64,000 bases of DNA from Tethya wilhelma (Eukaryota; Porifera; Demospongiae; Tethyida; Tethyidae). The notes below the pieces were generated by a model. The model ran no database searches. It had not been told where the DNA came from and worked only from the letters and a program-made list of their open reading frames with translations. Shown here piece after piece: positions 30,850 to 40,800 of this stretch. The translations under genes and the position numbers were made by a program. The stretch's first letter is position 1. Each line of letters starts with the position of its first letter. The stretch is from the NCBI GenBank assembly GCA_964030475.1, contig CAXIPT010000003.1, positions 11,048,405 to 11,112,404 on the forward strand, given 5' to 3'.

Positions 30850-31054
30850 CTACATTCAGTTGGAGAGGTTAAGACAAAGAATCCTCAAGAGCAGCAAGCA
30901 GCTAACAGAGGTGTTTGCCAGAGTGATTCAAGAGACAGCTCTTAGACAGCAAAAAGAAAAGAAGAAATTCCTTGAAGACAACCGAAGAGCCACTCAGAAG
31001 ACCCATCATGAAAGAGTAGACCTACCAGAGGTCATTGAACCACCAAAGTATTGA
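24331..31054 (+). CDS. Copy 3: ankyrin array plus complete C-terminus (3' half)
   Basis: Seventeen exons run A, B, C, C2, A, B, C, C2, A, B, F, G, H, I, J, K, L from 24331 to the stop TGA at 31052-31054. All are phase 0 with GT-AG borders. Fifteen ankyrin repeats come first, the last one (J) running into a Lys/Glu-rich segment. K is a Ser/Thr/Pro linker and L is a Lys/Glu/Gln-rich helix (LERLRQRILKSSKQLTEV) likely to form a coiled coil. Two complete A-B-C-C2 cassettes plus a further A-B show recent tandem exon duplication. The 5' end is cut by the N at 24050. Copy 2 supplies the matching 5' half if the intervening contig is flipped. Expected to be cytoplasmic; partners unknown. Confidence 0.8.
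24495..24599 (+). CDS. Copy 3 exon, ankyrin type B
   Basis: The repeat begins [16 protein letters not shown] and ends GAKVNAENK. The donor is gtagtt. Confidence 0.8.
24770..25216. mobile_element. ~447-bp TIR element, AAAATAAAGTTCCCGT termini
   Basis: Left end agtactcctcaaaataaag and right end ctttattttaagggctact are inverted copies, extending inward through gttcccgt/acgggaac. Intronic; no coding content. Confidence 0.65.
25700..25785. mobile_element. 86-bp minimal hAT-like MITE
   Basis: tagcctcgttcccaggc and its inverse ctaggaacgaggcta are joined by an A-rich loop. The direct repeat taattgctc flanks it at 25691-25699 and 25786-25794. It is the shortest member of the family here. Confidence 0.8.
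25900..26257 (+). repeat. Conserved intron block before type-C exons (representative)
   Basis: A ~330-bp intron tract from a run like ttccaacccacattacatc to the acceptor cactacag is nearly the same before every type-C exon: 1800-2130, 8095-8421, here, 27725-28037 and 40685-40994, and inverted at 59638-59990. It shows that introns were duplicated together with exons. Confidence 0.75.
26258..26356 (+). CDS. Copy 3 exon, ankyrin type C
   Basis: The repeat begins [16 protein letters not shown] and ends [10 protein letters not shown]. The donor is gtgatt. Confidence 0.8.
26768..26866 (+). CDS. Copy 3 exon, ankyrin type C2
   Basis: The repeat begins DGRTPLGMASQKGHKD and ends [10 protein letters not shown]. 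Confidence 0.8.
27394..27492 (+). CDS. Copy 3 exon, ankyrin type A
   Basis: The repeat begins [16 protein letters not shown] and ends HGANIHHQIT. Confidence 0.8.
27558..27662 (+). CDS. Copy 3 exon, ankyrin type B
   Basis: The repeat begins [16 protein letters not shown] and ends GAKVNAQSK. Confidence 0.8.
28038..28136 (+). CDS. Copy 3 exon, ankyrin type C
   Basis: The repeat begins [16 protein letters not shown] and ends [10 protein letters not shown]. Confidence 0.8.
28524..28622 (+). CDS. Copy 3 exon, ankyrin type C2
   Basis: The repeat begins [16 protein letters not shown] and ends [10 protein letters not shown]. Confidence 0.8.
29148..29246 (+). CDS. Copy 3 exon, ankyrin type A
   Basis: The repeat begins [16 protein letters not shown] and ends [10 protein letters not shown]. 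Confidence 0.8.
29312..29416 (+). CDS. Copy 3 exon, ankyrin type B
   Basis: The repeat begins [16 protein letters not shown] and ends GAKVNAQSK. The next exon follows after only 64 bp, without the C and C2 exons of the earlier cassettes. Confidence 0.8.
29481..29579 (+). CDS. Copy 3 exon, ankyrin type F
   Basis: The repeat begins [16 protein letters not shown] and ends [10 protein letters not shown]. The acceptor is atcactctag. Confidence 0.8.
29669..29770 (+). CDS. Copy 3 exon, ankyrin type G
   Basis: A 34-residue diverged repeat begins SGVDALMGAILQRRHT and ends RINVNRQNN. It lacks TPLH and looks like a structural repeat near the array end. Confidence 0.75.
29852..29953 (+). CDS. Copy 3 exon, ankyrin type H
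   Basis: The repeat begins [16 protein letters not shown] and ends VALNIQEE. The same exon is nearly unchanged in copies 4, 6 and 7. Confidence 0.8.
30125..30226 (+). CDS. Copy 3 exon, ankyrin type I
   Basis: The repeat begins [16 protein letters not shown] and ends GADTTLRGK. The acceptor is gatccag and the donor gtaaga. Confidence 0.8.
30344..30490 (+). CDS. Copy 3 exon J, last ankyrin half-repeat and charged linker
   Basis: 49 residues: [18 protein letters not shown] is the capping repeat, then [18 protein letters not shown] and a Pro-rich end (QPPTDE). Confidence 0.8.
30596..30781 (+). CDS. Copy 3 exon K, Ser/Thr/Pro linker
   Basis: 62 residues starting GVESGGESEPPERDTQ, then a TP-rich stretch ([12 protein letters not shown]), ending TPTRSTSSR. 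It is probably disordered and a phosphorylation target. A C-rich polypyrimidine tract (30540-30575) lies upstream. Confidence 0.75.
30816..30847 (+). repeat. (CA)n microsatellite in K-L intron
   Basis: About 15 CA units between exons K and L. The same position is a CA/GT tract in copies 5, 6 and 7. Confidence 0.85.
30860..31054 (+). CDS. Copy 3 exon L, coiled-coil tail with stop
   Basis: 64 residues from LERLRQRILKSSKQLTEV to PEVIEPPKY, then TGA. Heptad-like Leu/Ile/Val spacing and Lys/Glu richness (RQQKEKKKF) suggest a coiled coil for dimerisation. Confidence 0.8.
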   Translation: MERLRQRILKSSKQLTEVFARVIQETALRQQKEKKKFLEDNRRATQKTHHERVDLPEVIEPPKY

Positions 31055-31806
31055 TTAGTATTACATTTGCTAAAGCACTCTAATTGTTTTACTGTATAAC
31101 TATGGTTTCTGTAGTAGTATACAAATTGTTATTATCAGTTATCTCACATGCAGTTTAATAAGTTTTGTGTTGTTTTTTATTGACGTCTTTTGCATTTGTG
31201 TCACATCTTAGTTAAAATTTTCCCCTATGATTCCTTCTTTATCTAATCTGATCATGGACTAAAGAATTAGAATGGCATGCTTGTTGAACTGCAGTAGAGT
31301 TTTCTCTATAGACTTCTATATATAGTCCTTAGATTCTAGGATCTAAGTGTACCATATGCATGCAGCTAAGGCATGTTATCATGTTCATCACTTGATTCAT
31401 GATCCATGAGCCCCACCCACGTCAAAACTCACGTGACTTAATTTGCAAGCTAGGCGTTGTTTGGGAGAGAAACAGTTGACCTTGAAGAGTAGTTATAGGA
31501 AAAGGCCACTGAAACATCTGTTTCCAATTTTCTACGTAGTGTTCACTGAGTCAAGTTCAAATTTTGCCAGGTATTTGAAGTAGTTAAAACAATCACTTTT
31601 ATCTACTCTCAGTCTGCTGATTGAAGAAAATAAACCATTAGGCCATTGTCTGGTGGGCCTGACGTTCTTAGAGAGGGAAGAAAAGTATCCTATCATAATA
31701 CTTGAACATTTGTCAGTGGGGGTGATAAATTGGCCTGGCGGGTTTTCATTTCAGTTCAATCCTGCACAGAATGTTGTAAAATCCAATAATTTATCAGTTT
31801 ACAGTA
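31055..31806. other. 3' flank of copy 3, no gene
   Basis: No coding potential is evident. The block around 31409-31435 (ccacccacgtcaaaactc) recurs inverted at 48989-49022, downstream of copy 6, so the two copies share their 3' flank. Confidence 0.5.
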
Positions 31807-32630
31807 AGGTAACACGGGGTAATTTCGGTCACTCTTCAGCTAGTTGAAATTCAAAGCAATATATCTTCTTCACTAGACGGTCCAACTTCTTCCTTGGCCT
31901 GCGTGAGGTACTACACTATGTTAGTATCTTGCAGCAAAAAAACTTGACGCGATCACTTGCTTCTAAGTGGAAAATCTTTCGTGGTTTACAGTCCTCGTTC
32001 AATATTCGGAAAAATTGATTTTTGGGGGTATTTTCGGTCACCCAATGAAGATGAGCTCAGCAACTGCCATGAGTCAGAATTTGTGAACCATATGCCCCCA
32101 CATTAGTTTGTTGGCCTCTTTAGATTACTATGAAAAAATGAGATAATATATAGCAGCATTTCTTTGTTTGTATTTTTGTATTGTTCTGAACTGTCATAAT
32201 TTCGAAATTTTCACCATTGTTCTATTTTGTGATACCATACGGTACTGAGACTTTGACCTCCCGCTACCAGACTGCAGCACCAGTACAAGAAAGTAGGGGT
32301 GTAGTAATACCAGAAAGGACTGGAGATTATTGTAGTGCTGTCATATTGCCGCTGCTGCCCTTCGTTTGAGAAAGAGAGCTAAAGTGCTGAAGTTTTGGTA
32401 GATTGTGGCGCTTTTGCAAACAAGACTACAAGGAACATTATTTACTGTCCCGTCTAGAACAAACAACGATGAACTAGAACAAGGGAGGGAGCTAGAGACA
32501 GCTGAGTAGTGCCACAGTATGTGGAACACTTCAGCTTTGAGCAAAAGTCCTCTGTCTGTAGCTGAGAGTGATTTGTTTACAAAGTGACAGACCGGAAATA
32601 AACCGTGACCGAAATTACCCCGTTTTACCT
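31807..32630. mobile_element. 824-bp TIR element, AGGTAACACGGGGTAATTTC end
   Basis: Left aggtaacacggggtaatttc and right gaaattaccccgttttacct are inverted, bounded by TA. The terminal core recurs inside as ggggtattttcggtcac near 32026. No transposase frame is seen. Confidence 0.75.
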
Positions 32631-32842
32631 TATAGCTAAATTATTTAAAATTTGACAGATTCCTTGTTTTTATCGTGTGACTATGAATATTATGTGTTGG
32701 CTGAAGATAGTGAACACAGATTGAAAATTCCCCATTTGATGTGCTATAGCTACCTCATTTCCTCATGACCAGATGGAACACATGGGGGTAAATTCTAACT
32801 ATAGACAAAAACTGGGCCACTTTACCAGACGTTCCTTTTCCC

Positions 32843-33483
32843 TAGCCTCGTACCCATGGCCTTCCCTAAAAATTATGTGCGAGGAAAAAGGAGGGGAAGG
32901 CCTGGTAAAACTTCTCACGTGCCCTACGTCAAAAATCTTTTTTGCGAAATGCGTGAGCAACACTAACGTGCGCCTTTGCCAGGAAAACAAGCAGCTAGGT
33001 TTTCTGGACTTGTTACCATCGACAACTAACATTTTGTCGATTTCTAAGTCTATAACAGTGCTACTATAGGCAAATATCTGCTAACAAAAGCGATTTTGAC
33101 AAAAAAGCATTAGCACGCAAAAAAAAGCAAGAAATTTTAGACTGGTATAGGTTTGCTAACTCATACTCACCTTTTGAGCTTTTTTAACGGCACAATAACT
33201 GTTCTTTGGTAAGTATAGCCAAGTGCTTAGCCTTTTAGATATCGGCTGTATACCTTCAGAATTCACTTCATTGCTCTAACACAAGGAAAAAACTCTGCTC
33301 ATACTCTAGCAGACTGATCACATGCACGTGCTGCACGTTGGATTATGCCTACCACTCGTCTACCTCTCTGTTATTTTTTGAAAGCATCACGTGAGAAGTT
33401 TTACCAGGCCTTCCACGGCTGAACTTTTCAACTCTTGAAATATAAAATACGCGCCTACCGGAGAAGGCGTGGGAACGAGGCTA
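32843..33483. mobile_element. 641-bp hAT-like MITE (AGCCTCG family)
   Basis: It runs from tagcctcgtacccatggcc to gcgtgggaacgaggcta. ccttttccc flanks it on both sides, offset by two bases on the right. Confidence 0.7.
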
Positions 33484-34978
33484 TACCTTTTCCCCCTCTC
33501 GGAACATTGATTTGTATTGCCTGCTGAGACTAATAGTCCATTTGAAAAGTGAGCAAACAAGATAGGAAATTAAGTTTTCAGCGTTCTAAATAAGATTGAC
33601 GTGAACAATGTTCGATTGAATATCTTGGAAAACTTTTACTGGCCAAAGTTTGCAATTTTCTCCAGACTATGTGTGTCCACAATACATGTACAATAGACAT
33701 CTATAAAGGTCATTATTATACAGTTAATGCTCATGTTGTTCAACCCACTCGGCACATACCAACTGGTCCATTGGTGACAAAAGTCTACAAGATGTCTAGA
33801 GTATCTTACATTTCAACATGAAGGGGATTAGGGGGGATATACGATGACAAGACAGACAGACAGGATGACAGGAGCTAGCTTATGCAGCACTCATAAGCTC
33901 CTGAGGATGATGATAACTTAGTTTAAAATTTAATGACTGGTGTATAGATTGATGCAATGCCTGAGGGTGGGTCTACCGATGGACTTCCTATCGTAGAGTT
34001 TTGGTCCATGAGACACGTACAGGCCATTGTCTTATTGATTAATACATGAGTGAAATTGTGAATCATGTATAGTATTCATATAAATATGTATGATTGTGTG
34101 ATATTATGTTGTCACACACAATGTCGTGTGTAAGCCTATAAAAACATTGTTGTTTACACAGTCCTATGACTTCTATACTACATGTAGTGTACAAGTTGTT
34201 TTGACAAGCACGTGTAACTTATGTGACGCTACTATCACAATACCTTATTGTCGAGCTGATTAGTGTGAGTCATCATAAATCCGTTTTGTATTATTACTTT
34301 TTATTTCCGATTGTAAGCTAATTTGATAAGCTAATTATCTCGGTTTTCTCCTATAAAGGGAAAGCTTGCAATTTCGAGATTGAAGCGATGGCACAAAGAA
34401 TCAGTGAAAAGATCGTACACTCTTCATAAGTTTGAATTCAGCCTTCAATCAGCCTAAGAACGATCTTGCACTTGCACTCTGGACTGCACTGCGTATGTCT
34501 CATTATCATGTCAACAATATGGCACCCACTATAGATTGAAGTTTAGATATAATAGCTCATCTGATAAGCTGTTTAGCCAGCGTCAACTACTACAAAAGAA
34601 CTTCAATCTCCACCCAGAGTCTCCACCAGTGTAGCTTGCTCTGATTGAGCTCATATGGCCTGGTGGCTGGTGCATGGCTTGCAAGAGGAGTATCAGTTTT
34701 GAATATATATCAAAAGATTAATGGCACTGAAGTATTGACAATTTGTCCAGCAATGTGTATATCATTCACAGTACTAGCGCTATATGTATTACTACACTGA
34801 TTGTGTTACTTTGATGACCATTACCAGTTTATTCCAGTGATGGAACACAACCAGTTGCATGTCTTCACTATCCATTCTTATTAACCATGTTGAGTGTCAA
34901 CACCTGGCTCAGACTACACAAACCATAATAATACTTATTTGTGTCTTCTATTATAGGGGTCGACTCTCATTAGTCATA
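33484..34978. other. Intergenic upstream of copy 4
   Basis: About 1.5 kb with no supported gene or repeat boundary. The copy 4 promoter should lie here. A possible acceptor (ttctattatag at 34946-34956) just before the start codon suggests a 5' UTR intron. Confidence 0.4.
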
Positions 34979-35168
34979 ATGGCGTCGTCATCCCCTGAGG
35001 TGAAGGCCCTTGACAGGTGTACGGAGAAGTTGGTCCACATCTTCCAACTTCACCCTCTTACCGTTGCAGTGAAACTCATCTCTAATGAGTTGCTACCTCC
35101 TCTGGTAGAGAATAGCATGAGAATGGCAGCGATAACCAATGAAGCAAAGGCTCTGGAACTCATTGCAG
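34979..35168 (+). CDS. Copy 4 exon e1, death-fold first part
   Basis: It opens [18 protein letters not shown] and ends ALELIA plus one base (phase 1). The donor gtcagtggtatagccagagg coincides with a MITE-like terminal sequence. Confidence 0.75.
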
Positions 35169-37811
35169 GTCAGTGGTATAGCCAGAGGGAGGGATTTGGA
35201 GGCTCAAGACCATGCACCTTTTTTTGTAAAAATTAATTTCAATGGAATGTAAAATTTGAGCTTAGTTATTACTAAAGGAACAATGCAAATAATTATGAAA
35301 GGTGCTGTTTTGTTGGTATTAAAATTAAATCTGTAGGCATAAGATCCATTTTGTGTGCTTCTCCTGAGAAGTTCCATTTCATAGTGGACATTCTAAAGGA
35401 GGAGGCGTGGCTGAAGGATGTGTGTGACACCCTCTCCTCTACTTATAGTGAGTACATGTGTTAGGTTTACTTTCATCCATTCTTTGAGAGACCCAATTTA
35501 ATATATAATGAGCTTCCAACTTTGTACTGACTCAATGTTTTTGGTTTGTTTTTGTCCTTTGACCCTTCCAGGTGAGTGTCTTCAGGAAGTCAAGACCCAC
35601 CAACAGCCAACACATAGTTTTGGTGAAGCTACAAGTAATGCTGACACTGATAGTGCTGGACGTAGAGACCACACCCCTGCAGACACCAAATCACCTCGTC
35701 TAATTGTCAAAGAAAAGGTTGATTTTTTGAAGAAAAGATTTTCAGACATTGTGAAGAGAACAGTCAAATCTTGTATGAAGAAAGAAGCAAAGGATCCTGA
35801 ATTTCTAGAGTCATTCCGTCTTGATGTGGCTTTTCTCCCAGATTTGGAACAGCTAGTGCCAAGTACATTTTCAACCGAAAGTATCTTAGAAGCAAAGAGT
35901 GTCTCCCTGATTTTTGCAAAGTTCAGCAAATTCTGGAACTATTTAAATTGCGAACTCCTAGAGACAATCATAGATAATTTTGGGAGCTCTGATCTTCAAG
36001 AAGAAATGACAGCCTATACAAGAGACTTGAGGAGTTTTTGTGCTGTTACTAACGTCACCAGCTTCCCTTCCTGGGAGTTGAAAATACCTCCAGACTTCTC
36101 CGCTGTAGTAACAACTTTCAATATCAGTAAAGATGAATGTACCATTGCACATTTACTTGAATACCGACAGAAAATTGCTCAGAATTCGGATATCCAGCCG
36201 CTTAATATTCGATTACACGGNGAAGTCAAGACCCACCAACAGCCAACACATAGTTTTGGTGAAGCTACAAGTAATGCTGACACTGATAGTGCTGGACGTA
36301 GAGACCACACCCCTGCAGACACCAAATCACCTCGTCTAATTGTCAAAGAAAAGGTTGATTTTTTGAAGAAAAGATTTTCAGACATTGTGAAGAGAACAGT
36401 CAAATCTTGTATGAAGAAAGAAGCAAAGGATCCTGAATTTCTAGAGTCATTCCGTCTTGATGTGGCTTTTCTCCCAGATTTGGAACAGCTAGTGCCAAGT
36501 ACATTTTCAACCGAAAGTATCTTAGAAGCAAAGAGTGTCTCCCTGATTTTTGCAAAGTTCAGCAAATTCTGGAACTATTTAAATTGCGAACTCCTAGAGA
36601 CAATCATAGATAATTTTGGGAGCTCTGATCTTCAAGAAGAAATGACAGCCTATACAAGAGACTTGAGGAGTTTTTGTGCTGTTACTAACGTCACCAGCTT
36701 CCCTTCCTGGGAGTTGAAAATACCTCCAGACTTCTCCGCTGTAGTAACAACTTTCAATATCAGTAAAGATGAATGTACCATTGCACATTTACTTGAATAC
36801 CGACAGAAAATTGCTCAGAATTCGGATATCCAGCCTCTTAATATTCGATTACACGGCGCCACTCCTGGTAGTGTGATTGTGACAATGTCCCTTCCTAGAG
36901 TCCTCACCACCAGCTTCGTAGCATCTCTAACATTGGAGCACTTACCACTGATAACAGCCTTGACAATTGATGGCATTGATATGAGGAGCTATCAGAGTCT
37001 TCTAAAGGTAAATCCTAGTCCTTTACCTCCCAGGATCATAGCTACTCTATACCAATGGCCCATCTAAATCTATTGATTGTCAATGAAGTTGCAAGTGGCC
37101 AGTTAGTTGCATGCACATGTGTAGCATTGCCTGTTTGGTGGTTAGATCGTTGGTTCATTCAAAGTTTGTATGCTAGGTACTCAGTTGTAGTGGCACCTGG
37201 CCAGTGGGTGTTAGTGATGCTCTCTCTGTTGTTATCAATTGTTTGTTTCATTTTCAGTGTCCCATTCCTCTCATTGAGGCTGTTGATAGAGGCTACACTG
37301 AGGTGACCAAGACACTCCTAGCTAATGAGAGTGATGTTGACATTGAGGATGAGGTAAAGTAAAGTTGCTATACCAGTCATGATAAGCATTGACAGTGAAT
37401 GTTAGGGTGCCCTGATGGGTGTGGCATGTCTAAACTCTCTCTCTTGTTTCCCCCACAGAGTGGCTTCACTCCTCTATGGATTGGATGTAGTGGAGGTCAC
37501 ACTGCCATTGCAGCATTGTTGATAGACCATGGAGCTGACATCAACAGACCAAAAGCTGTAAGTCATCTCAACTTAAGTCTTGTTGAGTTTGTAATTTCAG
37601 ACTAAATGACTTTCCCTCATGCTTCAGTTTGTATTAATGCATGTATATATGATGCTACAGATCCTGGCTTGCTCAATAGATATAGTGCACATGCTTATAT
37701 ACTCGCATGCATGTAGTAATTCATGTATGCACATGCATAGATTGATGCATGTATATGCAGTCTTAATTAACCCTTGGTGCGCATGCGCAGCAGGGGTTAT
37801 GGTAGTCGTGT

Positions 37812-37844
<33 letters not shown>

Positions 37845-40800
37845 TCCAACTATATCTCAAGAACGGCAGCTCCAGTCTTCAAAAGCGGCATACCAAGGTA
37901 AAATAATCGAGATTATCTAAAAAAATTACACAAAGAATTCAACAAAAGCCTGTAGTTCCTGAGATATGAAGCTTTTCAGCCTCTTTGAGCGCTAAGCTTC
38001 GAGGCCACACCCATAATTTTGGAGGACAAGCCTGAGCGAGCTTCATAGCATAGACAGTAGAAGCTTAGCTACTGATATGAAATGGCCTGAGGTCCTTTTA
38101 CAAAGCAACATAAGCCTATAGTTTCTGAAATCTGAGGCTTTTAAGCCTATCTGAGCTTCGGGGCCACACCCATTCATCCTGATAAATTTTGGGGCAAGCA
38201 TGAGGGGCGAGCGAGTCCCATAGCATAGCTGCAGACCTGCTTATTGATACACACTCATCCAACTACATTATACAGACAATATAATATTAGACTACACAAT
38301 AAACTGCTATAATATATCAAATACCATCAAAATACTTATAAGATTCAGTATAATAATTATTATATGTACGCACCAAGGGTTATGCACCTTGGTGCCTTCA
38401 TTGTAGAAGTACTCAAACTTTCCCATACAGGATGATGTTGGTAGCCTTCCTCTTGTACTAACCTGCTACAGAGGTCATCTGGACACTGTTGAGTTGCTGC
38501 TAGACAGAGGTGCTAGCATCAATGGACAGAGGAAGGTATACTCAGTGGTCATAGCAGTTTCAGTACTTTGGGGGGTTACAGAGTAAAGATGTTTGCTAAT
38601 CACAAATATACTTTGTGTATTAATTTTTGTTTGTACATCTCTCGTGTACCAGTTGTTCCGTTTGAATTAGAGTATACATGTGATTCTGGTCTATATTGTT
38701 ACATTCACTATATGAACAGGATGGTATCAGTGCAATCTATTTTGCCAGCTATAAAGGACACAAGGACATAGTGGACATTCTGTTGAATCATGGAGCTGAA
38801 GTAAATCTTCCAGACGAGGTTAGCATGATGAGGCTTAAGAGGACTCAGATACTCTTGTAGTTTGGTCTGACTACATATAATTTGTCTGAGGAGATTACAT
38901 ATGCTTGTGATTTTGTGGTATGAGAGTTTGGTGCCTTGTGGTAGTGTTCTTTACTCATTCACTCATGAATATTTATGTATTGTTCCATTCACTACAGGAT
39001 GGTATCACCCCACTCTTTATGGCTAGTAAGGAAGGACACAAGGACATAGTGGAGGTTCTGTTGAATCATGGAGCTGAAGTGGACCTCCCAGACAAGGTGC
39101 ATGAGTGTATGTGATATGTATAGTGATTGGTCGCCAATCTTACGTGAGGTAGACTTGTGGTAGACAGATAAAAATTTCACACACACAAAAATGCATGGTG
39201 ACATTGCTAGGGCTCATGTGTAATAGCTTTGTATGGCTTTTGCTCAAGATTTTGCAGCACAATTGAGCAGAAAATACAGCAAGCAGAACAAAAACCATAT
39301 TTCTCTAAAATTACTTGTATTAGCTGAGTTCGTATAGTCTATAGATAAAAATGTACACTCAAAAGCTTAGGCATGAGGCCTCAAGGCTAGTAGCCATCGT
39401 GACAGCCCAAGCGCGTCTTACTAACATACAACATTGAATACAACAAGCTGACTACTAGTCAGGCTAGTTGACTACTTTCTTTTTTCACTTTTTTGACCCT
39501 CCTGTCTCGATCTCATAGACTGTAAAATTCTTTTGAAAGCTGTTGACAATAACTTGGAAAAGAGCATGCTCTCTACCATACATTGTATTCGCCAATGACG
39601 TACGTCACGTGAGATTGGCAAACAGGCTCCCCCGGCCCTTTCCCTTCTGTACTAAGAGGGGGGAGCCTGAGAACGAGGCTAGATGATGATAGTGAGCAAG
39701 GAATGGATTATGATGATAGGTTACACTCACATGCACTGTATTCCATGTTGGCAAGAAAGTAAAGTACATGTGACATGCATATTGAGATGAGTGTTTCCAC
39801 TAGCCCAATCTCTCTGATTGTCTGTGTTCCATTACGTAGTGCACCCATCCACATTGTGTCCTCCCAACCTACTCTGTCACACTGATCTAGCTTCCCACTT
39901 GGTAGTGCTTATGAATATTCATGAGCATGTCCCCCACTATTGTACACACCCATTAGTGATGGTTGTGAGGAATTTGAAGTGATTGATGAATGGAATGATC
40001 CTCTCTCTCCAGTGTAAACACTAGTCATTGTTGTTAGTCTTCTGTTCATGTTGTGGTGTTATGGTGTGTTCTCACTCCACAGAATGGTAAAACTCCTCTT
40101 TGGGCTGCATCACGTACTGGTAGAACAGATGTGGCAAGACTGCTCATTGACCATGGAGCCAATGTCAATCATCAAATCACTGTATGTTTAATAACAATAT
40201 CAATTCTCTTTGTATATACCATTTCAGTGTCTCCATTCTCATTCAGGAAGAGACTGGTAACTATCCTCTTACTGATGCAAGTGCAGAAGGACATCTGGAC
40301 ACTGTGAAACTGTTAATAGAGAGAGGTGCAAAGGTCAATGCACAAAACAAGGTACCGTATAGCGGGAAATTTATCGTATGGTGGAAATTTTCAGATATTT
40401 CGTATGGGGTTGGAATATACGAAAATTAAAACTGCGAAAGTTTAACTTCCGCATATACTTTATACGAGCGCGCGCCGCGTATACGAAATTTAAACTACGA
40501 AAAATTCTTCTGGCGCGTTTATACAAAATTTTGCACCAACGAAAATTTCCCGCTATACGGTATACACATAAACTTTCGTAAATGCATGACATGAATAATT
40601 ATCTAAGCATGTCCAAGAGTGATTCAATGATTATACTCTCAGCAACATATCCCTTTTTTGAAGACAGCAGAGTCATTTTTGTGTCATCAGTAAATCGTTT
40701 CAACCCAAATTGCATCACAATACCAACCATTAGTGTCTCATAATGGTTGATATTTTGTTGGAGTGTCTTAGAGCACCATGGCATGTCTATAGTATTCTTC

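Noticed and set aside
35572..37007. Genuine doubled middle domain in copy 4
   Set aside because: The two copies are almost identical, joined by a single N, and copies 2 and 7 have one domain.
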